Translations under genes and position numbers: made by a program
The notes under the pieces: model-generated
Told to the model about the DNA's origin: nothing
The model's input: the letters and a program-made list of their open reading frames with translations, nothing else
The model's database searches: none
Origin: an uncultured Prevotellaceae bacterium
Lineage (GTDB): Bacteria > Bacteroidota > Bacteroidia > Bacteroidales > Bacteroidaceae
Direction of reading: 5' to 3'
DNA: 64,000 nt
Assembly: GCA_946185485.1 (NCBI GenBank)
Contig: CAMHJQ010000005.1
Location: 62,001 to 126,000, forward strand
Part shown: one piece after another, positions 52,988-60,329 of the stretch
Layout of the letters: each line of letters opens with the position of its first letter
Position numbering within the stretch: position 1 is the stretch's first letter

Positions 52988-53926
52988 TTATGATGTTTGT
53001 CGCCACTGCTGCTCTTTCTGGAGCCGCCATTTCCGAATGTCACCGGCAATGATGGTATCGACATCCATCCCAAACGTAAGCCCAAGGCTTTCAAGGTACT
53101 CTTCAAACAAAGTAAGATTTCTCTTGCCGAAGTTGCGCATTTTCAGCATGTCACTCTTATTCATTCTGACGGCATCGCCAAGGGTTTCAACATCACATGC
53201 TTTCAGACAGTTAAACGTCCTGACATTAATATCAAGGTCACGAATATTCGTGGAAAGCAGTTCTTTCAGATGCGCCAACTCTGCTGCATCTACATCGTTA
53301 GGCTCAGTAATTGGAACCTCTGAGTCAACCTTGCTCTGGAATGTTGCCAGAATACGATCAAGAGTCTCGACATAAAGACGAAGGGTTTTGTTCTCTGCTT
53401 TAAGTTCCTTACACTCCTTATGGAGTGACGGATATTTCTGTATCTCCTTGATTTTCGCTATTGTCCGTACACAGAGTGTAGAGATACCCGAACAAGTCAT
53501 GGAAAAATCTGCGGCTACATCAAGGATGGATTTGCCAGCAAATAATTCTTCGAGAATCATCTTCTCACGCCAAGAGAGTAGTTCTTCTCCGGCAACATTA
53601 TAGAGTGCCTGGAGAGTGGCGGTTATGACTCTGGGAGAGTTCCCTTCGTCAAACAGCGCATCAGACTTGCGCATATCTTTTATTTTCACCTGAAGGGATG
53701 CCTCTAACTGCGTCAGTTCTGCCTTCATCGCGTCTATACGCTTTTCCATAAAGGCAAGGTCTGACAGCTTATCAAAATACACCTCTATGCTATGGCGGTC
53801 AACCATTACTTGCTTGCCTTCGACATAATGGCCTTTTATAAGTCCCTTATCAATCCAGTTGGAAACGGATTGTGGTGTCATGTCAAGCAGTAGTGCTGCC
53901 TCTTGTCTTGATATCATTCTGCTCAT
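52988..53926 (-). CDS. Three-part transcription-factor-like protein: MerR-type HTH, sigma-4-like HTH, RNAP alpha CTD
   Basis: 312 residues. N-terminal ISRQEAALLLDMTPQSVSNW is a MerR/excisionase-type HTH. The middle (about 112-165) has LLSWREKMILEELFAGKS followed by DVAADFSMT, like sigma-70 region 4. A coiled-coil linker follows, then near 225-295 IRDLDINVRTFNCLKAC and MLKMRNFGKRNLTLFEEYL, an RNA polymerase alpha C-terminal domain. Both sigma-4 and alpha-CTD touch promoter DNA, so this may redirect host RNA polymerase to element promoters (inference). Confidence 0.78.
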   Translation of the reverse strand: MSRMISRQEAALLLDMTPQSVSNWIDKGLIKGHYVEGKQVMVDRHSIEVYFDKLSDLAFMEKRIDAMKAELTQLEASLQVKIKDMRKSDALFDEGNSPRVITATLQALYNVAGEELLSWREKMILEELFAGKSILDVAADFSMTCSGISTLCVRTIAKIKEIQKYPSLHKECKELKAENKTLRLYVETLDRILATFQSKVDSEVPITEPNDVDAAELAHLKELLSTNIRDLDINVRTFNCLKACDVETLGDAVRMNKSDMLKMRNFGKRNLTLFEEYLESLGLTFGMDVDTIIAGDIRKWRLQKEQQWRQTS

Positions 53927-54519
53927 GGCTGCTCTGTTTCTTGGGGTTCAACTTTCTGTTCGTCACGCTGCCCCATCAGTTGTTTGGCAAGTTTCACATA
54001 CCACACATTACTGATGTCATCATCGGTGATATCCTTGATTTCTTTCTCATCTTTGATCTCACCCCACCAACTTTCACATCCCCAGATGATTTTGCCAAGT
54101 TCAGGGACAAAGATAGCAGGATTATCAAGCGTAAACGCTTTTAGAATGCCGCTCTCTTCATTGAAACTGTGCGTAATTGCCAAGGGCAAATCGCCCAAAT
54201 AGAAGCCAAGATAGGTTTTCTTGCCATACTCTTCACCACACGGGCGGACTTTTACCAAACCGCCTTGCTGATGGAGAAAACCTTTATAGTCAAGTTTCTT
54301 TGACTCTATATCATTGATGGTGAGTGGAAATTCCATGTACCGAGACTTATAGAGCGAACACTGCTCACAAGCAGATTCGTTGGTCTCGCACCAATGATTA
54401 TCGTCAATCGTCTTTCGGGAACAATGGACGATTGGAGTACCATCCTTATGCACTTTAATACTCAGATGTGAGAACCTGCAGGTCTCAATCTTCGTTTTCT
54501 TTTCGTTGTTATCAGCCAT
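53923..54519 (-). CDS. Hypothetical protein with N-terminal cysteine cluster
   Basis: 198 residues. Cysteines in CRFSH, VHCSRK, HWCETN, ACEQCS suggest a zinc site in the first 60 residues, followed by FPLTINDI and a beta-rich part. Not recognised. Overlaps the regulator gene by 4 bases (ATGA), so it is co-expressed with it. Confidence 0.6.
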   Translation of the reverse strand: MADNNEKKTKIETCRFSHLSIKVHKDGTPIVHCSRKTIDDNHWCETNESACEQCSLYKSRYMEFPLTINDIESKKLDYKGFLHQQGGLVKVRPCGEEYGKKTYLGFYLGDLPLAITHSFNEESGILKAFTLDNPAIFVPELGKIIWGCESWWGEIKDEKEIKDITDDDISNVWYVKLAKQLMGQRDEQKVEPQETEQP

Positions 54520-54547
54520 ATTAAAATGTTTTTATATTTTTATAATT

Positions 54548-54775
54548 TCATATTTTATACTTTTCTCTCAATGCGCAGGTAACAGCAACAAAGGAGATTG
54601 AAAGCCCGATCAAAAATATTGTATAGGCTTTCTTATCCGAATAGGCATCTGGTTTCTTCGTGTTTGGCCATGAATCAAACAGAAAGGCTATCAGATACAC
54701 AATCATACCTATCCAGAATGCTATATCTTTCCGCATACGGTTGAGCCTTGCGGCCAGAATCTTAATATAACTCAT
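54548..54775 (-). CDS. Small membrane protein
   Basis: 75 residues with two helices (IAFWIGMIVYLIAFLFDSW and YTIFLIGLSISFVAVTCAL). Unknown. Coupled to the upstream gene by a 4-base overlap. Confidence 0.55.
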   Translation of the reverse strand: MSYIKILAARLNRMRKDIAFWIGMIVYLIAFLFDSWPNTKKPDAYSDKKAYTIFLIGLSISFVAVTCALREKYKI

Positions 54776-55269
54776 TCCTCACCTCCTTTCACTTCATCCT
54801 TACTGACATATCCTGGTCTGTTTTCAACAGGACAGAACGGAATAATCATAGGATTGCTATAGCTATGATCATAATGGTTATACGCATAATAGCGATAACA
54901 ATTCTTCTTCAGCAAGCAGTTCTTCCCTTCACACAAAGTAATTTCTTGTTTGGAAGTCCTATTCTTAACAGGGATAAATTTGCCCGAAATACTCATTAAA
55001 ACCACTGCACAAAGTATGAAAAGGCAATAAAATGCCATTTTCCATGTAGGTTTCACAAGCCATAAGGCTATAAGAAACAGATAGAAAAGAATTGCTGTGG
55101 TATATGATATTCGAAGCAAAATCACCATTTTTCTCTCCTTTTGTTTAGAGGAAAGATGATGAAGAGTACCGCACATATACCCCTCGTAGCGACGGTGGGT
55201 TATATATGAAACAGATGCACAGACAAAAGCCGTGAATGTCAGAATCGAAATCATTAGAGCGGTACACAT
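54772..55269 (-). CDS. Membrane protein, unknown
   Basis: 165 residues: an N-terminal hydrophobic segment, two further helices near 55-95, and a cysteine-bearing soluble tail (CEGKNCLLKKNCYRYY). Not recognised. Confidence 0.55.
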   Translation of the reverse strand: MCTALMISILTFTAFVCASVSYITHRRYEGYMCGTLHHLSSKQKERKMVILLRISYTTAILFYLFLIALWLVKPTWKMAFYCLFILCAVVLMSISGKFIPVKNRTSKQEITLCEGKNCLLKKNCYRYYAYNHYDHSYSNPMIIPFCPVENRPGYVSKDEVKGGEE

Positions 55270-55274
55270 AGCCT

Positions 55275-55769
55275 TTACTTCTTTAGTTGATAGATACGGT
55301 GGATATGGAACGAAAGCGTTTCGCCGTCATAACTCTGGTCTGCATGAAGTACGAAACAGATGGTGCTATCGATATACTTTTCTTCCATCCCCTTGTGTGG
55401 GCAGTGTTCACGCCACTCATTGGGAAGGACATCATTGATGATATCATCTATCACCTCCTGGGCCTCACTATTTGGGATGTTCGGAGAGATATAGGCAATA
55501 TCGTTACGGAGTTCCTTAACGTCTATGCCTTTGACTGCCTCCAGCACTCTCTTCTTCAGTTCTACACGCTGATAGTGCTCGGCTACGTTCACGAAATACT
55601 CCAGACTGCCATCCTCTACCCTAACCATGTAGATGTTGGCACGGGTAAACGGACAAGTCCATTTCTGGGTAATGTCTGTGCGGAACAGGTAGTTGAGGAA
55701 ATTCTTCAAGTGACTATCATCCTTGAAGCCTCTGTAGTTGTCGGGTTCATAAGCTACTTTGTAATCCAT
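55275..55769 (-). CDS. Hypothetical protein
   Basis: 164 residues, soluble, acidic in the C-terminal half, not recognised. Lies within the run of small genes and has no membrane segment. Confidence 0.6.
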   Translation of the reverse strand: MDYKVAYEPDNYRGFKDDSHLKNFLNYLFRTDITQKWTCPFTRANIYMVRVEDGSLEYFVNVAEHYQRVELKKRVLEAVKGIDVKELRNDIAYISPNIPNSEAQEVIDDIINDVLPNEWREHCPHKGMEEKYIDSTICFVLHADQSYDGETLSFHIHRIYQLKK

Positions 55770-55787
55770 ATCTTCTTTGTTTTTAGT

Positions 55788-56075
55788 TTAAGCAAAAATC
55801 ATATATCCTACTGCTGCAAGAAGGAAAGCCTCGAAAATGAACAGAAGTATGCTGGGGTGTACACATAATACGACGACCAGCATTAGCACCCACACACACG
55901 CAAGACTGCGTGTTAGGAATGCCTCTCTACCTCTGGTGATTCGTATGCGTCGCTGACGGAACATCATAACGACTGCAATAGTGTACACAATGGCTATTGC
56001 TGCCATCAGGGATATTTGCCATTCGCGGCAGATAAATTCATAGAGCCAGTGCGGCAAAAAATACGGATAAATCAT
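55788..56075 (-). CDS. Small membrane protein
   Basis: 95 residues with three hydrophobic helices. Unknown function. Its ATG overlaps the stop of the 52-residue gene upstream (ATGA). Confidence 0.55.
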   Translation of the reverse strand: MIYPYFLPHWLYEFICREWQISLMAAIAIVYTIAVVMMFRQRRIRITRGREAFLTRSLACVWVLMLVVVLCVHPSILLFIFEAFLLAAVGYMIFA

Positions 56076-56230
56076 ACTTCTACATTTTCATTTAACTTTT
56101 CTGGATGGAAGGAATAGGCGGTTAGTTTGCCGTTGCTGCCACGCCACGCTATATACTTCGGCGTAAGGCTGACTACATCGGCATTGTCGGGAATCCGACT
56201 GACTATTTCCTTAAATTCCTTTCCAACCAT
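56072..56230 (-). CDS. 52-residue hypothetical protein
   Basis: A short ORF whose stop overlaps the next ATG. It lies 26 bases downstream of RNA motif copy A. Soluble, beta-like (YIAWRGSNGKLTAYSF). Not recognised. Confidence 0.5.
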   Translation of the reverse strand: MVGKEFKEIVSRIPDNADVVSLTPKYIAWRGSNGKLTAYSFHPEKLNENVEV

Positions 56231-56256
56231 ATCTTAATAATTTCTTTATTTTTTTA

Positions 56257-56330
56257 CTTCGATGTCCTTACAGGAGGTATTTCACAAGTGGCTGATTAGC
56301 CCTCGCGTTAAGGCGGTACAGCCCGCCCGA
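56257..56330 (-). ncRNA. Structured RNA motif, copy A
   Basis: Read on the minus strand: stem GGCGG/CCGCC, stem CGAGGGCT/AGCCACTTG, then a short CCT/AGG hairpin and GACATCGAAG. Same order and spacing as copies B-D, with paired substitutions. Lies upstream of the 52-residue gene. Confidence 0.6.
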
Positions 56331-56390
56331 AAGTTTCTTTATGTCACTCTTTTCATATTTTTATATTATTATATTTTAATGTTTCTATTG

Positions 56391-56462
56391 TATTCCCACC
56401 GGGAATCGAACCCGGATCTACGGCTTAGGAGGCCGTCGTTCTATCCATTGAACTATAAGAAC
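56391..56462 (-). tRNA. tRNA-Arg (CCU)
   Basis: A cloverleaf can be drawn: D stem GTTC/GAAC, anticodon stem ACGGC/GCCGT with loop CTCCTAA (anticodon CCT), T stem CCGGG/CCCGG with loop TTCGATT. The acceptor stem has several G-U pairs, and CCA is not encoded. It reads AGG codons. The gene is on the element, not next to a visible integration site. Confidence 0.85.
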
Positions 56463-56488
56463 GCTTCACCACTTACACTGTTTGACAG

Positions 56489-56655
56489 CTGTATGTACCT
56501 TACATATTCTATGCTCTTACACCCCCTTGCTGCAGGGATTCATACAGGGCATTACTGTATGTACCTTGCATATTCTATGCTCGTACACCGTTTTCTAGTG
56601 CAAAGTTAGCATGAATACAACTGTATGTACCTTGCATATTCTATGCTCGTACACC
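56489..56655. repeat. Three 35-bp direct repeats with 31-nt spacers (CRISPR-like or iteron-like)
   Basis: Units begin at 56489, 56555 and 56621, an exact 66-base period. Each unit contains the dyad GCATATTCTATGC flanked by GTAC on both sides. Units 2 and 3 are identical; unit 1 differs at two positions. The two 31-base spacers are unrelated. Spacer 2 contains TAACTTTGCA on the minus strand, a -7-like box, so a promoter role for the tRNA gene is possible. No cas1/cas2 genes are in the window. Confidence 0.7.
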
Positions 56656-56700
56656 AGAGTATCGATAAAGCCAGGAATGGTCTCGGCTGCATATACTAAA

Positions 56701-56772
56701 GCATATCCCTTACGGGAAGGTACTTCACGAGTGACTTACCAGTCCTCGCGATAAGGCGGTACAGCCCGCCCT
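56701..56772 (-). ncRNA. Structured RNA motif, copy B
   Basis: On the minus strand: stem GGCGG/CCGCC, stem CGAGGACT/AGTCACTCG, then hairpin CCTT/AAGG. The GACT/AGTC pair replaces GGCT/AGCC of copy A, a two-sided change. Lies between the 74-residue gene and the repeat array. Confidence 0.6.
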
Positions 56773-56805
56773 TGATTATTCTCTACATATCATATCTCTT
56801 TTACA

Positions 56806-57030
56806 TTACCAATATTTTGATTTATCCCTATCGTACATATGGCGTTCCTGCTGGAAACTCCAGATGACAAGAGCAATTATCGCCACAATAACAGCGACCA
56901 ATACAGACGGCATAACGACCTTACATGGGGCAAACACCAAAAACGCACCAAATAAACCACTCACCACAATGGTCTTAATAAGAAACATTGTGTCTGGGCA
57001 ATTTTGAAATAACTCTTTTAACTTGTTCAT
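56806..57030 (-). CDS. Small membrane protein
   Basis: 74 residues with two hydrophobic helices (TIVVSGLFGAFLVFAPCKVV and LVAVIVAIIALVIWSF). Not recognised. Preceded by a 300-base gap that holds three short repeats and RNA motif copy C. Confidence 0.55.
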   Translation of the reverse strand: MNKLKELFQNCPDTMFLIKTIVVSGLFGAFLVFAPCKVVMPSVLVAVIVAIIALVIWSFQQERHMYDRDKSKYW

Positions 57031-57134
57031 AACTTTTGTTTTTTTTATCTTTAATATTTTTTTTCACTATCAATTTTGAAATTTTTTCTTTAAAGGTGTA
57101 AAACCTCAAACAAATTTTGTTACGGTCATCGAAT

Positions 57135-57213
57135 GTTGTATGTCACTTAAAGACATTGTGCTCGAAGGGTTGTATGTCACCTCTCTTAGAGATTGCAGAC
57201 AGTTGCATGTCAG
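57135..57213. repeat. Three 12-bp repeats about 34 bp apart
   Basis: GTTGTATGTCAC at 57135 and 57169 and GTTGCATGTCAG at 57202. The spacing is near three helical turns, as in protein-binding iterons. They lie between RNA motif copy C and the gene at 57030. The TGTATGT core also occurs in the 35-bp repeats. Confidence 0.5.
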
Positions 57214-57268
57214 TCTCCCTATTTCTTACTCTCGTAATGTGTAAATTCTCCGAGGGTAATAGGCTTGT

Positions 57269-57317
57269 GACTTCATGAGTGGCTTACGCCCTCACGATAG
57301 GGCCGTACAACCGGCCT
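57269..57317 (-). ncRNA. Structured RNA motif, copy C (10 nt after the TnpB/Cas12-like gene)
   Basis: On the minus strand: stem GGCCG/CGGCC, stem TGAGGGC/GCCACTCA. The T-A pair replaces C-G of the other copies on both sides. It begins about 10 bases after the stop codon at 57328, the place where omega/guide RNA scaffolds sit in TnpB loci. The third hairpin of A, B and D is not obvious here. Confidence 0.65.
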
Positions 57318-57327
57318 GATATGACGA

Positions 57328-58560
57328 TTAATCGTCATTTCCAGTATCTTCTTCTTCGTCACTCTTGCCATTCTCGATAACCTTGATGCCCACCATGTCG
57401 GCCTTGTACTTGATTAGGTTTTTGAGACCATAGTAGGACCAGTTGCGAAGTACGAAGGGCTTGCCCTTCTGATTGTCATTCTTCGCCTGCTCTTCTCTCT
57501 GGCTCTGATTGACAAGGACGATGGTGGCGCATTTATTCTGGATGGCTTTGTCAACAAGCATCCGCGAATAGGTATGGAGTTTGGTCTTGACGTAGTTCTT
57601 TTCCTGCTCAGCAAAACGCTCTAAGGCTTGCAACTTACGTTTGCGCCCTTTGCCGCCTACAGAATAGCGACTGTTCACCTGGCAGCGTTTCATGGCTGCT
57701 TGGATCTGCAATCTGCGATATTTAAATTCTTCGGCGGTGCCGATGGAGGCCCACTTGACACCACTGTCATAGACATTCTTTGCTTGCACCTCATACGTGT
57801 ACTGAATGGGACAGTCAACGCTCAGGTAGCAGAACATCTTCTTATCAGCCTTCAACTCTATATCCTTCTTGGGAATATCCACACAAAGGAACAGAAACAG
57901 CTTTTGCTTTTTCTTGCCTGTCTCACGATTGACTGTTTTTTCAAAGGCAATCGAAGAAGAACACATCTTATACTCGCCTGAGATACAGCGATCAATAACG
58001 GCCTCGTTGTTGCTGCGGTCACGGCCAAGCATACAGGCGAATGGAATGCCGAACAGGGTGAAGTAAAACCGACCATCATCTGCTTTATGAATGTTCGACA
58101 GAGCCTTGGCAGAGAATGGCATGGGAATGTTATTCTTGTAACTGCGCAAGGTCGCTTCACCCTTATTAATATCCATGACTGTTTCTTTGAAGGTCTTGGC
58201 AACAGCCTGGTTAAGGCATGAATAGATATCGGCAGGAACCTTACCTTTCAAAAGGGAGGCAATAAGTCGATATGTGGTGTTCTGTTCGCTCATGCCTTTC
58301 TCCTTTTTCAGGGTGTCAGATACGTTGTACTTAACTTTGCTTGCCCCTGTTTTCTCGTCTGTCACCATGAAACGCTCTTGAACGTCCTCTTGGAGATACA
58401 TGAAGTCTCGGACATTCTGCTGGACGAACTTGTGGCTGACAATCAGGTTGGCTGCTCGTCGCACGGCATCACGCCACTCATAGAGGGTGTGCTGAAAGTT
58501 CTTTTTCAGTTCCTTATCCTCTTCGTGGACATAGATCTCAATTTTTCTTGTAATAACCAT
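57328..58560 (-). CDS. TnpB/Cas12-like protein with defective RuvC centre
   Basis: 410 residues from the ATG at 58560; a GTG at 58653 would run through RNA motif D and is less likely. The N-terminal part resembles a wedge/recognition region (SLLKGKVPADIY, then SYKNNIPMPFS and GRDRSNNEAVIDR). A RuvC-like half follows: SVDCPIQY (Asp249, motif I candidate), the basic helix region KGRKRKLQALERFAEQEKNY, then ATIVLVNQ (346-353) where the motif II Glu is expected but absent, and NWSYYGLKNLIKYKA. The chain ends at 410 without a motif III Asp or zinc finger. Predicted RNA-guided binder without cleavage, like TldR or Cas12k. The family call rests on pattern, not alignment. Confidence 0.6.
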   Translation of the reverse strand: MVITRKIEIYVHEEDKELKKNFQHTLYEWRDAVRRAANLIVSHKFVQQNVRDFMYLQEDVQERFMVTDEKTGASKVKYNVSDTLKKEKGMSEQNTTYRLIASLLKGKVPADIYSCLNQAVAKTFKETVMDINKGEATLRSYKNNIPMPFSAKALSNIHKADDGRFYFTLFGIPFACMLGRDRSNNEAVIDRCISGEYKMCSSSIAFEKTVNRETGKKKQKLFLFLCVDIPKKDIELKADKKMFCYLSVDCPIQYTYEVQAKNVYDSGVKWASIGTAEEFKYRRLQIQAAMKRCQVNSRYSVGGKGRKRKLQALERFAEQEKNYVKTKLHTYSRMLVDKAIQNKCATIVLVNQSQREEQAKNDNQKGKPFVLRNWSYYGLKNLIKYKADMVGIKVIENGKSDEEEDTGNDD

Positions 58561-58621
58561 AGTTCTTACTTTTATATTAACATAATTTACTTCTTGAATA
58601 TTTGCTGTAATCACCCTACAT

Positions 58622-58694
58622 CTTCGATGTCCCCTTTCGGAAAGGCATTCCACGAGTGGCTTCGCCCTCGCGTCAAGGCCGTACAGCCGGCCCG
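58622..58694 (-). ncRNA. Structured RNA motif, copy D (upstream of the TnpB/Cas12-like gene)
   Basis: On the minus strand: stem GGCCG/CGGCC, stem CGAGGGC/GCCACTCG, hairpin CCTTTCCGAAAGG and GACATCGAAG. It ends about 60 bases before the ATG at 58560, so it is in the 5' leader of that gene or is a separate RNA. Confidence 0.65.
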
Positions 58695-58760
58695 ATACAT
58701 ATTTCTCAACTTGTATTCTTTACAGCCATAGTCTCTTCTCACCTATTGTTTATTATTAAC

Positions 58761-59363
58761 TTATCCCTTCTCTGGGTCTTCGTCTTCTTCATCATCTGCT
58801 GATGATAGGCGGGATTGGAGTGAATCGAGATGTGCCGTCATTGCCAGCATCTTCTGACTGAGTTTGTCAAGCAGTTCCATGTTTCCTGCCATTAACAGGA
58901 TCTCATTGATGCCTTTCAAGTCCTTTCGTAGGTCTTTGACGCTGCTGCGGCCTTGTTTCAGACGGCTTTTGTAGAACATAACGTCATTCCTATGCTGAAG
59001 CAAGTAGGCATATAGTTTCATGAACTTCTCATACTCCGTGGCTGTCAAGTCGCCACATTCCATCAGTTTGCGAAGTTCTGGAGCAAATAAAGGCTCTTGC
59101 TTCTTACGAAGATTCTCAATCGTCTTCAAGAGATTTGCCTTCTCTTCCTGAAGAACCTTTTTCTCATCCGTAAGTCTGTCGACGAGATTCTGGATGTCCT
59201 GGTAATATGCCTTACGTTCTTCGTCGTATTTCTTGAACTCGCTGATACAGCGGTTCTTTTCCTCGACCACCTTCTTGAGTCGGATGTTCTCGGTATGGGC
59301 GACGAATCCGGGCATTCCCTTGTTCAAGGGTCGGTACTCTAATTTATCTTCTTTTTTTTCCAT
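58761..59363 (-). CDS. Coiled-coil hypothetical protein
   Basis: 200 residues from the ATG at 59363, chosen because the longer reading (59429) runs through a terminator hairpin. A long coiled coil near 30-95 is followed by helices and a very acidic C-terminus (SADDEEDEDPEKG). Not recognised. Immediately upstream of RNA motif copy D. Confidence 0.65.
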   Translation of the reverse strand: MEKKEDKLEYRPLNKGMPGFVAHTENIRLKKVVEEKNRCISEFKKYDEERKAYYQDIQNLVDRLTDEKKVLQEEKANLLKTIENLRKKQEPLFAPELRKLMECGDLTATEYEKFMKLYAYLLQHRNDVMFYKSRLKQGRSSVKDLRKDLKGINEILLMAGNMELLDKLSQKMLAMTAHLDSLQSRLSSADDEEDEDPEKG

Positions 59364-59379
59364 AATGTAATTCTCTTTG

Positions 59380-59414
59380 AAAAAGTGGAAGGGCCTCGCG
59401 GATGTTCCACTTTT
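59380..59414 (-). terminator. Terminator-like hairpin between two minus genes
   Basis: AAAAGTGGAA and TTCCACTTTT form a perfect 10-bp stem, followed on the minus strand by a T run. Ends the upstream gene (59459) and lies 17 bases before the next ATG, so attenuation of the downstream gene is possible. Confidence 0.65.
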
Positions 59415-59458
59415 GGCTAAAATGTTCACATCGAAAAAGAAATTTAATCATTGTTTAA

Positions 59459-60049
59459 TTATAGCGTTATGCGCGTAGTTCCGCTGCATACCTTCCACAC
59501 GTAATCGATGGTCTTTTTCGCAAGGGCATATTTCTCCTTGCTCAGCCCTGCGTGTTTCAGGCGGTCGAGAAGTTCCTTGTAACAGTTGGGATTCTCGTCA
59601 TATTCTCTGGCAAGGAAATAGCGGAGCCATTTACTGTCGAGGTTCTTCGGTAGTGGAAGCCGAAGGTGCCTGAGAATAAGGACGGAGAGGTTAAGCCTCG
59701 GAGCCTCGTACAGATAATAGCATTTCTGCTTCTCATAGTCGTACCAGTCGAAGAGCATTCGGCAGGTCTTCGTTTTCCTGTTGATGCTGATCTGGAAACA
59801 GTCGATGGTACACAGTTCCTTGATGCGGACTGCCAACTCCTGCAGTTCTTCCATCGTCGTGGATGCTGTTATCGGGAAGATTCCTTCACGGATATACTGC
59901 ATATTCGGGGAAGGCGGTGCCTTCTTCACGTTGACGATGAAACTGCGGATGGCATTCTCACGCTCATCATACGTATCTGACTGCCAGAACTCCTTCGTCT
60001 TGGGCAGGTCGTTTGACCTGGGCGATATTTTGATTACTTCATCAATCAT
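59459..60049 (-). CDS. Hypothetical protein
   Basis: 196 residues from the ATG at 60049 (a GTG/ATG further upstream overlaps the small membrane gene more deeply). Soluble, with a KTKTCRMLFDWYDYEKQKCY central segment. Not recognised. Overlaps the previous gene by 8 bases. Confidence 0.6.
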   Translation of the reverse strand: MIDEVIKISPRSNDLPKTKEFWQSDTYDERENAIRSFIVNVKKAPPSPNMQYIREGIFPITASTTMEELQELAVRIKELCTIDCFQISINRKTKTCRMLFDWYDYEKQKCYYLYEAPRLNLSVLILRHLRLPLPKNLDSKWLRYFLAREYDENPNCYKELLDRLKHAGLSKEKYALAKKTIDYVWKVCSGTTRITL

Positions 60050-60170
60050 TTTGAGGATTCTTTGGATTATACAGAATGATGAAAAGCGCAAGGACGGTGA
60101 GTATGGCAAGCACACACACGATCCACGTAAGAATGATGGCCGTCATAACGGCATTGTATTGTTCAATCAT
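60042..60170 (-). CDS. 42-residue membrane peptide
   Basis: A short ORF with one strong helix (AIILTWIVCVLAILTVLALF). It overlaps the next gene's start by 8 bases, which supports translation. Unknown function. Confidence 0.5.
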   Translation of the reverse strand: MIEQYNAVMTAIILTWIVCVLAILTVLALFIILYNPKNPQND

Positions 60171-60206
60171 ATTGTTTTCTCTTTAGTTATTCTTAGGAAA
60201 AATCTG

Positions 60207-60329
60207 TCATATCTCACAAGGTGCCGAACTGTCACTGCCTGTTGGTATATAAACACCAAGGTAACAGCAGTAATGCTCACTCTCATGCAGACTACGTGCC
60301 GCACAGTGCTTACATTTCTCCGGCAGCAT
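60207..60329 (-). CDS. 40-residue cysteine-rich peptide
   Basis: A short ORF (MLPEKCKHCAARSLHESEHY, then CCYLG and a final CEI). It overlaps the end of the upstream gene by 20 bases. Its CxxC and CC pairs suggest zinc binding, like the 44-residue protein at 49967. Confidence 0.45.
   Translation of the reverse strand: MLPEKCKHCAARSLHESEHYCCYLGVYIPTGSDSSAPCEI

Noticed and set aside
56489..56655. Calling the 35-bp repeat array a confirmed CRISPR array
   Set aside because: Only three repeats, a strong dyad and no adaptation genes; listed as a repeat instead.
58561..58653. GTG-started extension of the TnpB/Cas12-like gene
   Set aside because: It would translate through RNA motif copy D, and the ATG at 58560 gives a normal N-terminus.
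59364..59429. Longer start of the coiled-coil protein
   Set aside because: The added codons run through a perfect 10-bp terminator-like stem.
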